Assembly: GCA_047495785.1 (NCBI GenBank)
Contig: JBLDXI010000028.1
Location: 558,001 to 622,000, forward strand
Reading direction: 5' to 3'
DNA length: 64,000 nt
Origin: Lepidodermella squamata
Lineage: Eukaryota; Gastrotricha
Below, one piece after another: positions 9,029 through 21,400 of the stretch; the stretch's first letter is position 1; each line of letters starts with the position of its first letter. Under the pieces are notes generated by a model. The model did no database searches. It saw nothing but the letters and a program-made list of their open reading frames with translations, and had not been told where the DNA came from. Both the position numbers and the translations under genes were made by a program.

Positions 9029-12000
9029 CATGGTGTTTCATAAAAAACCGTACGAGATGGGCCTTGTATTAGCATGCATAGATAATATAGAAAAAGTGCT
9101 GCCGTTATCGATTTTTCCTTCGCCATGTTATTTTTTGCTGTTTCGCGGGGAGAAAAAACCGGCAAGAATGCGGCATTTTTACGGTGGAAACGTGGCATTT
9201 TACGCTGTGTTTACGGTGAATTCACGGTTAACCTGCGGTCAATTTCTGTGATATTTAACCTAAATTATCCTCGAGGATAAAGATTAACAATGCCGTCGAA
9301 ATTATTGTAGCGCATTCTTCCTTTTAGCTTTGGAGTGGGTTGAAGTGTGCGATTTCCTATATATCTGGCAGTTTTACGGTAAACTGTGAGCAGATCAACG
9401 GTGAAACGACGGTGAAAAGTTCTGCAAATTTGAGCAACTGTTCCAATAGGAAATCGAATAAGTTTCACCGTGGAAAAATAACGTTACCTGCTTTTCCCTC
9501 GAGGAGTGTGAGGTTTCAAGGTTTTTTGAACTTTTGCGGCAAACTGAAAGTAGATTATCACCGGTAAAACGACGGTGAACTGTTCGAATAGGAAATAAAT
9601 GGAGGTAACGGCGGAATATTGATTGTGTCTGATTTTCTCTTTTGAAATAACTTAAAAAACTCCGTCCACGCCAGCGCCACTCTCTATTGGCTCTCGACTG
9701 CGATCTTACTAATCTCGCTATGCTCATGCGCCGTGGAAAAGTCACCGTGGAACTTCGACGCGCCCCGCGCAAAATCGCTAACTTGAACGTGCGATTGCGG
9801 CAATGCATCCATATCTCGTGTTTTAAACCCCAGGATATCTCTCTCAAAAGGCGCGGCTTCAACCTTTGAGGCATTATGGCCAACACACACTTTAGCGGGA
9901 AACCGGAAGGGGAGAAGAACACGATGCCGCTGCCCATACGCTGCAGTGCTTGGTAAAGGCTATGGTAGAAATGAGACAAATCAGCATAGCTCGACTGACA
10001 CATTCTTCCACGCCTCAATACCCAGTATTCGCTCAGAACGACGGATGTCACGCATGGACGCCGTGTCAACGGGTTCTACGTTAGTTACCTGTGGTAAATC
10101 CACGTATCACCTGGGGATGGCGCTAATGCTTATAGAAAACCCTACGCTCAAACAAAAGACTGTCAGCACAAAATTGGAAAAATATACGGACAATTTCATA
10201 TTATATCGTGAATACGGATATCTGCCAAAACTATATCGCAAAGAGAGCAATGTATGTATCGCCGTGCGGATTCGCGTGCACTGAGCATTTGCGGCGTCAT
10301 AATTCGCAAACTTTGTCAGGACTGACCGACGACAGCGCGATGTGCTGCTATTGCGCTTATTAAAGAAAATGCTCTTTCCTCATTTGCTCAATGAATTCAA
10401 TTGTCTTAGTGCATTCGCCTATTGGTTTTATCATCCATAAGATGTGCGCGGCCCCCAAAATTCTCACAGTGCGCGTAAAAACCGTACTGACAAAATATCT
10501 GACCAATGTGCTTTAAAGAAATTCCTTATGCCTCATCGCTTGTTTGGTCTTTGATCAGCTTGTTTTGGCGCTACATCGGTGGTTGATACTTTTGCTAATC
10601 CCTTTTTCGAAATAAATTTCCTCGTTTCGATCTGGGGGTGCGTGATTCAGAATCCCGTCCAAACATGCAACAGCTCATGATTCCTGGTCTTTAATCATGT
10701 ATCGATAATCGAGTCGCGAAGCATCTCTGCATAGCCCTTGCTTTAACGTTCAACGACTACATTTACTATTAGGCGACTTGTTCAGGGTGATGTATGCTTG
10801 GGCGCACCTCAAGAGGTATGCCAATTTCGGTATTTTCTCGATACCGTCAGAGCTTATGGCATGCACGTCTAGTTGCAGCAATGAAAACATGGAGAGTCCG
10901 GCGCAAACGTTTTCCGCTGGGGACTGCTTTTATGTTTCTAAGAATCGAGCAAGTCAATGTTAGCGTCGTCGGATAACAATCGCGTCATATATTGCTTCTT
11001 CTTTCACATTGAAAAACGCTGCTTTTTGCTTGTCACCCGCGCCACCCGTCACCTTGAAAGGGATGTAAACAAGCTTAAATTCGAGTCATTCTAGCAAGCA
11101 ATATTTTTATCTCCACTTCCAGCATGTTATACATGAATGACGGCTTATCTGTGCAGGGGAATGGATTAGAAATAAAAACTTCAATTTTTCGCTGATGAAA
11201 AAGCTCTTAGCGCTGTTTGGTGTAGGGGCCCTATCCCAAGCCCGATTTCAGCCCTTACGCGTTTTGGCCGGCTCGTGCGCGTTCGGACAACGGCGCTTTG
11301 CCATTCCGCGCTCGGGCTTCCCTAGAACGTGCCTGTATGCAATACGGTAAATTCAACGAATTTGACCAAATCTCGCTTGACTGCAAACGTGCCAGTCGAG
11401 TTGTCGGCCCGAGCTCGGTGGAAAACGTTGGGTTCTCGCCGTACTAGGGCTGTCCTAGTGAGGAACCTCTGAATCTGGCCATAACCTCGACAACCGTGCG
11501 TACGACCGTCGCTCTGTTCGCTCGGGTTACCGGGTATCATGCCGATGCCCGAGCCCGGCGGAATTAGACGTGCCCAAAAATACACTGACCTACCTATTGT
11601 TCTCTCGCTTCTTTCGGCTACGATCCTGGCCTTATGTGGTGTTAAATTTTCAAACGCGGTGCTCATTGGATAACGAACACCCTTGGCATTAAGAGATGGA
11701 ATTTCAGGCAAAAACGCTGTCGTTCTCAACGAGAGATTATGTTTCCAAGTACTGAGTAAACCCTATTTTCATGTCGAATTTCTAGGAAATTATTAATTAA
11801 TGAACGCTTATCCGTATATTGGAATTGATTTTGATGCAAAAATGGAATTGTTGGTAACAGAGAAGCTTCAAACAACTTGTCACTAACGAATTTTAAAATA
11901 AGCCTTAGATGAAAATGTAGATCGTAATAAAATATGCAAATTCACCGGAGGAATTTCGATTTCACCGTGTAAAACTCACAATATAACAGAAAATGTGCCT

Positions 12001-12184
12001 GAAACACCGATATTTTTGTTGCTGCTACCGCATGGCTTTCTCTCGGAGAAATGCGTACAATTTGCGGTGACCGTGCGGTTTTGGTGCATTTTTGGAGAGG
12101 AAAACGCGCGCGCGAAAAAAATCGATAACTCGCAGCAGCAGTGTATTTATATTATAGGAGTTCGGTTTTTTATGAAACACCCTG
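9029..12184. mobile_element. TA-flanked 3.16-kb element with 22-bp terminal inverted repeats
   Basis: The left end (9029-9050) and right end (12163-12184) are 22-bp inverted repeats of the CAKGGTGTTTCATAAAAAACCG type with one mismatch. Each is immediately bordered by TA (9027-9028 and 12185-12186). TA target duplication and a CAGGGTG-type terminus are what Tc1/mariner-like elements leave. A short inner match (TTATCGATTTTT) also lies in inverted order near both ends. No transposase was recognised. The longest open frame inside (9395-10069, minus, 224 codons) has no motif I know and is probably fortuitous. The interior includes a GC-richer block (11220-11740) of unknown origin. It may be a non-autonomous element or a composite of nested insertions. 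Confidence 0.55.
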
Positions 12185-12407
12185 TATGCAAAACGAGTTG
12201 ACAGACATGTAAAAGGTTTGTTGACAATGTTACCGGTAAAATTTTTTGGAGTTTGACCATTTAGTTGTTGAGCCACCGAAAAAATGTGAAAAGTGAAAAC
12301 CTCAATTTCTTTGCAATTTCTGGCCGATTAACCCGAAAGGTTCATTTTACCCCAAAAAGCGGTAACCAAAATTCTGAATGAGATGACAATCGAGTATTGT
12401 TTTCAAT

Positions 12408-15400
12408 GCTGACCATACCCGAACTTTGTCCTAATTTATGGAGCAATAAGTATCAGAAAGACGAAAAAACTAAAAACCTCCGTTCTATCCGTAGTGAAAT
12501 CAATATATTTATTTACAATAACTCAAAGGATTCAGGATACAGACTTTTCATGGTGACGTCAAAATATGTATAAGCGATGGCTCTAATAGTATATTTTTTA
12601 ACGAGAGATGAATGCGATAACGTTTAACGCGATGAGCACGATAGCACCCCATCATTCATAGTCAGTCAACATTAGTGAACGCGGTTGTAGCGGAGTTGAA
12701 TTCATCAGCCCATTAAACCGGAGATAACAAGCCATTGATCCAATCGAGAACGGTGCAGACACGAGCGACGACGGAGGGGCGGCGAGTTGGAGTGTCCATC
12801 CAGTAGCTCATGATGCCGTCGAGCACAAAGTAGCCGGCCTTGGCGCACAGGAACCCAGTGCCGTCGTCGCCATGGCCCGCCCGCACACCGTAGCCCGTTT
12901 GGACGAAGCCGACGCAGTAAAAATCGTTGTCGAATGCCGAGTCGGTCGCTTGGTAGCCGTCAGCTGTCAACATGCGCTTGCAGACTTCTTTTGGCACCAC
13001 AGGAATCGCGGCTTTTGTGACAGTTGGCGGCAAGAAGTCCCACTTACCCGGCGAGACTGTGTAATAAAAATATGAGAGCAAGGCATGATTTTTCAAGGCA
13101 CAAAATGAGCGAGAAACTCACCGTAGGTTTGAACACCCAAACCAGCAAAAAATTCGAAGTTACCTGGCTGGCAAGTTTCATCACACGACGACGGCAGGCA
13201 AACGGGCTGAATTGCCCACGAGTTGAATTTAACAGGGGCTAAAAAGAATAGAATACGCGTCAGAATTCGCTGAGGCAAAAGTTGTTCAAAAGATAATAAA
13301 CCGTGGATCCGACTCACTTTCCAGCTCTACCATGCAGAAATCTCCAGCCATTATAGCATCATTAAATGTAGCGTTGGCCGCGGGCAACTTGAAAGCGGGA
13401 TGGATTTGAAAGCTGGCGGCGCGAGAACTGGCTGCGTATGTATTCGGCGGCGGAATTGCCTTGCTACCGGCCGGAAGTGGCTGCTGCCAGCCTGTTTGAG
13501 TCACACCAAAGTAGACGTTGACTTGCGCGTTGGCGTCGCCGTTTCTCCACATGTGGCAGCACCAGCCCTCAGTTAGCACCCATCCCTCGCTGATCACCGT
13601 GCCCATGCACATCTGCGGTTGCTTATTTGTGATCAGAGCCGCCAGCCATGGGAATTCGTCAGCCTGCGCGGCGCTACCACCTATGACCCGCAGATTGGGC
13701 GGCTGCTCGCCGGCGTTCCAGTTCACGTTGTGGCCACACGCACCTTTTGGGCTAGGTTGCGCCGGAATGAGGGAGTAATTCGGCAAATCCAGCCTTTGTG
13801 GGATGAGACCAGCGATGCGCATCGCAGCGTGGCCCGACCAGTGGGCCAGAACATCATTCCTAGTGAGAGCGTGCTGGCAGATCAGCACTTCGTCAATATA
13901 GCCCTTGAAGTTACCCCAGGATTCGTCGCGACCGATCGTGTACGGGAATCGGCCAGGCTTAACGGGGCCCGTTATCCTTCTTGTAATGACCTCCGCCTGG
14001 CAAAAGAAATTGGATAAAATCAAATGAATATTCAGGGTCCGCCTTACGTTGTCGTTGTAAACCGTGACACCTGAATTAGGGCCTCTGCTATTGTAAACGA
14101 CGCAGATCTGGGTAAACCCTCCGTAGTTGGCGCGAGGATTCGCTTGTACTGTGTGCAGGAACGCAGCGCTGCCTGCCTGAAGCCGAATGACCGCCGTAGT
14201 GCTAGAACTCCCCGACTGACCGGCAGTAAACGAGAATTCTGTTGAACCCTTTGCCCTGAGATTGCTCAGAATACCACCGGGTGTGCATTTAGACGGATCG
14301 GCGCATCTGCGAAATTCAGTGAACAACAGCTGATTAGGTAACTATTTTCGGGGTATGTATCTGCTACATTAATAACTCTGAGAATAAAAGGCTCGGATTT
14401 CATTGTGAGATTTGTTAGAAAATGAAATGAAATGTTAGAAAATAGCAAATTCGAAATTTTCCAGATATCCCAGGTATTTCATTAAATCTAAAAATACCCT
14501 AAATGTACAATATATGTTAAAATACAAATAAAATAAAATATATCGAATTCAGCGAAATAAAAACGAATGCCAATGATTTTCTTATAACGTTCGACGAGGC
14601 GAATTCTTTTGAATTTTCTTTCCTTCATCGAAAATATCAAAAATTGTAACAAAAATTGCTCTCGCGACAAATTTTCGAAAAATTTAGTGCACGAGAATAC
14701 CTAATTACATTTTACATTTTATTAAGGAAGCTGCTATAGCCTAATTTAAATTTTGCATGGTCAATACTTACCTGTAGAAAAAGCAGTAGGACACGTCGTT
14801 GGCTGGCGCGAATCCGTACAAACCGGGAATTGCGATAAAGCCACCATCGACAGCGAGCGCGCCTTTGCCTGCAGCGACGTATTCGCTTGTTATTTCGACC
14901 TTACCGCGAGCTTGCGGTACAAATCCCGAGTTCGACAAGTCACTGAAGTCATCTTCAAATGGCAGCCAGAGATGGCATTGACGGTTCGGGGCAGCCGTAT
15001 CCGGAGGCAAGTTGTAGTAGTAGCCATCGGCGTCAACATACGCACCCTGGTTCGGCGGCGGCTGGTTTGGCGGCGGCTGTGCATGGATCTTTTCTGGGTC
15101 AACGGCGCCAACGACCGGTGGCTGGGCGTTGTTTCCATTTTCGGCTTTCACTTCAGGCCCGATCACAATTTTGGTGTTGGGGTCGTAGCGCTCGAAACTA
15201 CAGCGACATTTGTCAAAGTAGAAGCGCAAAGAAGACGGGCAGCTGTGGTTGTAAGCCTCGTTGTTAGGGCCGAACGTCTGAAAGAAGTTCGCCCCGTTCA
15301 CAACAGCTGCATGAAGCACGCCGAAAGAGTCGATGCAATACGTTGAGTTGACGATGATCGGCGGCGGCGTGGTTTTCGCGGTAGCGTTTGCTGCTCCTGC

Positions 15401-15929
15401 GTGGTTTAGTGAGGCGTTCGAGGCACCTTGATCGCTGTTTGGCGGTTTGCACAGGGCTCCTTCTGCCACGCATGCTGAAACATCTTCATCGAAGAATGTG
15501 CCTTCAGAACAGCGCTGCCTGATACCCGTCGCCGTGCCGTCGGTGTTGAAAAAGCATGAAAAGTAGAAGTGACAGTCGTCCGGATCGCCGTACACGTCGT
15601 AGGTTGCTATCCAGGAACCGCGACTGAAGCAGAATTCGTTCGGATCGCGGGTTGGTGCGGCGCAGCCCACAGCTAAAATTGCGCCGAATAAGATTGCTTG
15701 AATCGCCATCATTGTTGATACTTGATATAAGATGATATAAGAAGGTATAAGATGCTTGATGCTTGACTTTCAGCTCGGCCGCCGGCTCTTTTAAAGCGTT
15801 CACTCGGGTCTTCACGTAACAATTATTTGCTAATTAATTAACACTTGGTCGCGTGTGAAACGAGCAGCGCACTGGTGCCACTAATTACAACGCACCTTAT
15901 CGTTGAACTGATCACTGACCACAGCTAAT
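12408..15929 (-). repeat. Left arm of a 3.5-kb inverted duplication
   Basis: This is the reverse complement of 18497-22033, with the mirror relation x to 34426-x outside, and 34441-x inside, a single 15-bp indel. Sequence identity extends through exons, introns, promoter and 3' flank. It ends abruptly at 12408 (after TCAATGCTGACC on the outside) and 15929 (CAGCTAAT on the inside). The only difference I noted is one fewer 15-bp PPPNQ-coding unit. Spacer between arms: 15930-18496. Confidence 0.93.
12713..15712 (-). CDS. Secreted chitin-binding/LamG/serine-protease-homologue protein, copy 1
   Basis: Five minus-strand exons (15712-14772, 14306-14048, 13996-13318, 13238-13122, 13056-12713) give 779 aa. 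Order: signal peptide ending GCAA; two cysteine-rich modules of the chitin-binding type-2 style (about residues 27-87 and 123-172); two PPPNQ repeats; a concanavalin-like/LamG domain (about 240-460); then a trypsin-fold domain with activation-like site RVIGG. The protease is dead: the usual catalytic His position reads EGWVLTEGWC (Trp for His) and the GDSGGP site reads GDDGTG (Asp for Ser). Such homologues usually act as binding or clotting/immune cofactors. An extracellular, matrix- or cuticle-binding role is inferred. It is transcribed away from copy 2. A TATA-like TTTAAAAG lies about 82 bp upstream of the ATG. Confidence 0.85.
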
Positions 15930-16064
15930 TAATTGCTAATGTTACGTAACAGATGCTAGGCCCGGCACTGAGAATGCACCTAATCCACAAGCTTCTGTTT
16001 GGCAGTTTTTTTCAAATTCCTAATGCGTACCAGCAATTACACGATTTTACTTGTTTATTTTACA

Positions 16065-16572
16065 ATGTTCCGTGTTTTCACTTTTCTCGCTTCGTTTACG
16101 CTTTTCCTGGGTTTTATCGAGCTGTCAGGTAGAAAATAGCTTACACTGGCCCTAACGATTTTGCATTTGTCTCTTCTACTAGATGCTGTTTCCTGCTATC
16201 GATGCCAAGGCTTTGAAGACGACTGTTCCACTTCCAACAACGTGGTAAATTGCGGTGCACTGCCGTTGTGCATTGTGAGTTACCAGTGTGATACATGACC
16301 AAACCTTCGCCTACATGTTTGATTTCCAGTTGTCAATAGAGCCTACGAAAGGCCAGATTTTACAGGAGTGTGCTCGATCCGAAGATTGTCAAAGAAACAG
16401 CCGAACGGGCCAAGTCGTGTGCTGTGACAAAGATCGTTGCAACTGTTTTGGCAAGCAGTGCCCGATAATCGGGGGCGCAGCGGCAGCCAGCCCATCGACG
16501 GCACTTGTATGGTCTCTCATCGCCGGAGCGTTCGCTCTCGGTACGGCTCTCATCTGCTACGAAAATCGCTAA
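16065..16572 (+). CDS. Ly6/uPAR-type GPI-anchored three-finger protein
   Basis: Three exons (16065-16128, 16183-16274, 16330-16572) give 132 aa. It has a signal peptide (MFRVFTFLASFTLFLGF), then CYRCQGF (the first Ly6 CxxC), paired cysteines, and the family's closing signature CCDKDRCN followed by two more cysteines. A hydrophobic C-terminal tail (about residues 108-126) fits a GPI-anchor signal. Ly6 proteins are surface ligands or modulators. The cysteine pattern supports the fold but not a partner. Start and splice choices keep phase throughout. AATAAA is at about 16714. The gene lies wholly in the spacer of the inverted duplication and is single-copy here. Confidence 0.75.
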
Positions 16573-16984
16573 TGGCTAGGTCACTATGTCACACTGTTGT
16601 CAATTGTGCTCGAATCTGCATGCCTTTTCAAATGACTGTCTGTAATATATAATTTGAAGCATCTTGTATATACGTTGAACGTTACGCATAACCTATCTCC
16701 TGATATATGTTTTAATAAAATGTATGACAACAAAACAGCCTCTTTTTATTTCGGTACCGAACAGTGATGAGGAGAGGGCATTCCAGATAATCTCGTTTTA
16801 GCTGTGGTAGTTATGTAACCATGTGGATAGCATTATCTTTACCATGATCGCAGAAACTATAGGTGAGCTTCGACATTTTGCTGAGAGGTTTAGCATTTCC
16901 CTCCCCTGAAAAAGGAAAAAGATGATATCCAATCTACTTTCCTCGAATTCGCAACATAATATGACTGCAGCAATAATAATCATT

Positions 16985-18331
16985 GGGTGTGCCAACTGCA
17001 CCTACTAAAAATAAGGTTCCAGCACTAAATTTAAGGTTCCAGCACTAAATTTGAAAGTCACTCCCACTAATCCTATTCAACACTAAATAAGCAACTCTAA
17101 CACTAAATATACAAAGCCACCACCTAATTCGTGGATAGGAATGCCATCATGCCGCACTAGCGAGGCCGCTGGAGAGCAGTTACTTCGAGGATTTGCCAAT
17201 CGACCTGGGCCCTATTCCCTATCCCGAATACCCAATCAATCAACCATAAACACTTGCTTTTTCACACTTTGACACTGCGCAGATTTGGTGGTAATGTCCG
17301 CCGCTAATCGCAAGCAGGGTCACAAGTCAGGCATCACTTGTAGGTCAAAGGTCAAAAGTTTTCTAGGCCGTAAAAAATGTGCGCATATGCAAATAAGGCA
17401 GGATGTTGAAATTTAAGTTACGTTGGGAGGGCCTCTTTCAGGATGGACGCATTGTTAGTTTACCTTAGTCATGGGCAAATACTATTTAATTCTTTGCTAG
17501 ACGCTGTAGGGGCTACTTTGATTTGCCCGACCGGCGCGGCTCTGAGCCAAATTCCCCAGTAACTTAGGGGGATTCTTTGCTACTACAGCCACTCACCTCC
17601 TGCTAAAACGAGACGTGGCAAACCATTTCAGTCCTATCTCTACCCTATGCATTTCAAAAGGTGAAAGGTGACTGTGAAAGCGACTATTGCGCAACACCTT
17701 CAAATAAAGACTGCGATGATAGAGATTGCCACGTCTCAGTTAGCTATAATTACTCTTGAAGCTGATAAGTTTCAAAGTTTCGGGTAAAGCCCACTCAGGG
17801 CCCACTGTGATGGTCCCGCGTAAAAATCCAATGGTGGCGTTCCGTAGCAGAGTTGTAGGCAGTGAGCAACTTAACAATTCCCAATCGAAAGAGTGTGCCA
17901 TAAAGTGATGCTAATCTCAACATCATGGCTCATTTGCATAATATGAATTATTTTTAAATCCGTGTTTCTCTTAAAATTATACAAGCGAGCCTAAAATCGC
18001 GTGTGCATCATATCCTAATCCTAACTCCTTAACATTTCTCGGAACCGTAAACCCATGCCTACCTCCAGCACTATAAAAGTGGCTTGAGCTGCCGGTAATA
18101 CGGAATACGGTGAAAACCTAGTCATGCATCGTTTGAGGGCGCGTGGTTGAGAATGCCTGAGAGCCTCGCCTGGGCTTAACAGCAGTAATAGGCACTGAAT
18201 GCTGATATTTAGTGCTGGAACTCATATTTAGGTGCCCAAATGATTTAGTGCGAGCTGTTTACAAATTAGGTAAACGCACTCTCAAATTTAGTGCTGGAAC
18301 CTCATTTTAGGTGGTGCACTTATTTAGACCC
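16985..18331. mobile_element. 1347-bp DNA transposon, copy A (9-bp target duplication)
   Basis: Termini are GGGTGTGCC and TTTAGACCC, with imperfect terminal inverted repeats of about 50 bp sharing TGCACC, CTAAAAT and GGTTCCAGCACTAAATTTG blocks. The insertion is bracketed by the 9-bp duplication ATAATCATT (16976-16984 and 18332-18340). At least seven copies of CACTAAAT or its complement cluster near the two ends in opposite orientation, like transposase-binding subterminal repeats. No open frame of note is present, so it is non-autonomous. The 9-bp duplication suggests a Mutator-like superfamily, but this is inference. No differences were seen from copy B at 25718-27064. Confidence 0.85.
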
Positions 18332-18496
18332 ATAATCATTGTGTGGAAACGTGCATCTTTTATAATTTTTCTACCAAAAACCGTTCCTTTTCAGGAATTC
18401 AGGGCAGCTAAAAGCAGCAGCAGTTACAATTAATTAATTGATATTTTATTTTTAGCTCCGAGCGAGGCAACAGAAAAAAATGTGACTGATCAGTTC

Positions 18497-21400
18497 ATTA
18501 GCTGTGGTCAGTGATCAGTTCAACGATAAGGTGCGTTGTAATTAGTGGCACCAGTGCGCTGCTCGTTTCACACGCGACCAAGTGTTAATTAATTAGCAAA
18601 TAATTGTTACGTGAAGACCCGAGTGAACGCTTTAAAAGAGCCGGCGGCCGAGCTGAAAGTCAAGCATCAAGCATCTTATACCTTCTTATATCATCTTATA
18701 TCAAGTATCAACAATGATGGCGATTCAAGCAATCTTATTCGGCGCAATTTTAGCTGTGGGCTGCGCCGCACCAACCCGCGATCCGAACGAATTCTGCTTC
18801 AGTCGCGGTTCCTGGATAGCAACCTACGACGTGTACGGCGATCCGGACGACTGTCACTTCTACTTTTCATGCTTTTTCAACACCGACGGCACGGCGACGG
18901 GTATCAGGCAGCGCTGTTCTGAAGGCACATTCTTCGATGAAGATGTTTCAGCATGCGTGGCAGAAGGAGCCCTGTGCAAACCGCCAAACAGCGATCAAGG
19001 TGCCTCGAACGCCTCACTAAACCACGCAGGAGCAGCAAACGCTACCGCGAAAACCACGCCGCCGCCGATCATCGTCAACTCAACGTATTGCATCGACTCT
19101 TTCGGCGTGCTTCATGCAGCTGTTGTGAACGGGGCGAACTTCTTTCAGACGTTCGGCCCTAACAACGAGGCTTACAACCACAGCTGCCCGTCTTCTTTGC
19201 GCTTCTACTTTGACAAATGTCGCTGTAGTTTCGAGCGCTACGACCCCAACACCAAAATTGTGATCGGGCCTGAAGTGAAAGCCGAAAATGGAAACAACGC
19301 CCAGCCACCGGTCGTTGGCGCCGTTGACCCAGAAAAGATCCATGCACAGCCGCCGCCAAACCAGCCGCCGCCAAACCAGCCGCCGCCGAACCAGGGTGCG
19401 TATGTTGACGCCGATGGCTACTACTACAACTTGCCTCCGGATACGGCTGCCCCGAACCGTCAATGCCATCTCTGGCTGCCATTTGAAGATGACTTCAGTG
19501 ACTTGTCGAACTCGGGATTTGTACCGCAAGCTCGCGGTAAGGTCGAAATAACAAGCGAATACGTCGCTGCAGGCAAAGGCGCGCTCGCTGTCGATGGTGG
19601 CTTTATCGCAATTCCCGGTTTGTACGGATTCGCGCCAGCCAACGACGTGTCCTACTGCTTTTTCTACAGGTAAGTATTGACCATGCAAAATTTAAATTAG
19701 GCTATAGCAGCTTCCTTAATAAAATGTAAAATGTAATTAGGTATTCTCGTGCACTAAATTTTTCGAAAATTTGTCGCGAGAGCAATTTTTGTTACAATTT
19801 TTGATATTTTCGATGAAGGAAAGAAAATTCAAAAGAATTCGCCTCGTCGAACGTTATAAGAAAATCATTGGCATTCGTTTTTATTTCGCTGAATTCGATA
19901 TATTTTATTTTATTTGTATTTTAACATATATTGTACATTTAGGGTATTTTTAGATTTAATGAAATACCTGGGATATCTGGAAAATTTCGAATTTGCTATT
20001 TTCTAACATTTCATTTCATTTTCTAACAAATCTCACAATGAAATCCGAGCCTTTTATTCTCAGAGTTATTAATGTAGCAGATACATACCCCGAAAATAGT
20101 TACCTAATCAGCTGTTGTTCACTGAATTTCGCAGATGCGCCGATCCGTCTAAATGCACACCCGGTGGTATTCTGAGCAATCTCAGGGCAAAGGGTTCAAC
20201 AGAATTCTCGTTTACTGCCGGTCAGTCGGGGAGTTCTAGCACTACGGCGGTCATTCGGCTTCAGGCAGGCAGCGCTGCGTTCCTGCACACAGTACAAGCG
20301 AATCCTCGCGCCAACTACGGAGGGTTTACCCAGATCTGCGTCGTTTACAATAGCAGAGGCCCTAATTCAGGTGTCACGGTTTACAACGACAACGTAAGGC
20401 GGACCCTGAATATTCATTTGATTTTATCCAATTTCTTTTGCCAGGCGGAGGTCATTACAAGAAGGATAACGGGCCCCGTTAAGCCTGGCCGATTCCCGTA
20501 CACGATCGGTCGCGACGAATCCTGGGGTAACTTCAAGGGCTATATTGACGAAGTGCTGATCTGCCAGCACGCTCTCACTAGGAATGATGTTCTGGCCCAC
20601 TGGTCGGGCCACGCTGCGATGCGCATCGCTGGTCTCATCCCACAAAGGCTGGATTTGCCGAATTACTCCCTCATTCCGGCGCAACCTAGCCCAAAAGGTG
20701 CGTGTGGCCACAACGTGAACTGGAACGCCGGCGAGCAGCCGCCCAATCTGCGGGTCATAGGTGGTAGCGCCGCGCAGGCTGACGAATTCCCATGGCTGGC
20801 GGCTCTGATCACAAATAAGCAACCGCAGATGTGCATGGGCACGGTGATCAGCGAGGGATGGGTGCTAACTGAGGGCTGGTGCTGCCACATGTGGAGAAAC
20901 GGCGACGCCAACGCGCAAGTCAACGTCTACTTTGGTGTGACTCAAACAGGCTGGCAGCAGCCACTTCCGGCCGGTAGCAAGGCAATTCCGCCGCCGAATA
21001 CATACGCAGCCAGTTCTCGCGCCGCCAGCTTTCAAATCCATCCCGCTTTCAAGTTGCCCGCGGCCAACGCTACATTTAATGATGCTATAATGGCTGGAGA
21101 TTTCTGCATGGTAGAGCTGGAAAGTGAGTCGGATCCACGGTTTATTATCTTTTGAACAACTTTTGCCTCAGCGAATTCTGACGCGTATTCTATTCTTTTT
21201 AGCCCCTGTTAAATTCAACTCGTGGGCAATTCAGCCCGTTTGCCTGCCGTCGTCGTGTGATGAAACTTGCCAGCCAGGTAACTTCGAATTTTTTGCTGGT
21301 TTGGGTGTTCAAACCTACGGTGAGTTTCTCGCTCATTTTGTGCCTTGAAAAATCATGCCTTGCTCTCATATTTTTATTACACAGTCTCGCCGGGTAAGTG

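Noticed and set aside
9395-10069. 224-codon minus-strand open frame in the TA-flanked element
   Set aside because: No recognisable motif, biased Arg/Ser content, overlapping frames on both strands, and it runs through low-complexity repeated words (ACGGTGAA). Treated as fortuitous.
11220-11740. GC-richer block as possible rRNA sequence
   Set aside because: I checked for conserved rRNA words and found none. Origin left open.
13619-15346. Long frames antisense to the chitin-binding/LamG gene (for example 14753-15346 and 13619-14017)
   Set aside because: They mirror well-supported exons, are repeated identically opposite the second copy, and show no domain. They are shadows of a GC-rich gene.
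15930-18496. Possible centromeric or telomeric palindrome
   Set aside because: No telomere-type repeats or satellite arrays in the spacer. It contains an ordinary gene and a transposon.
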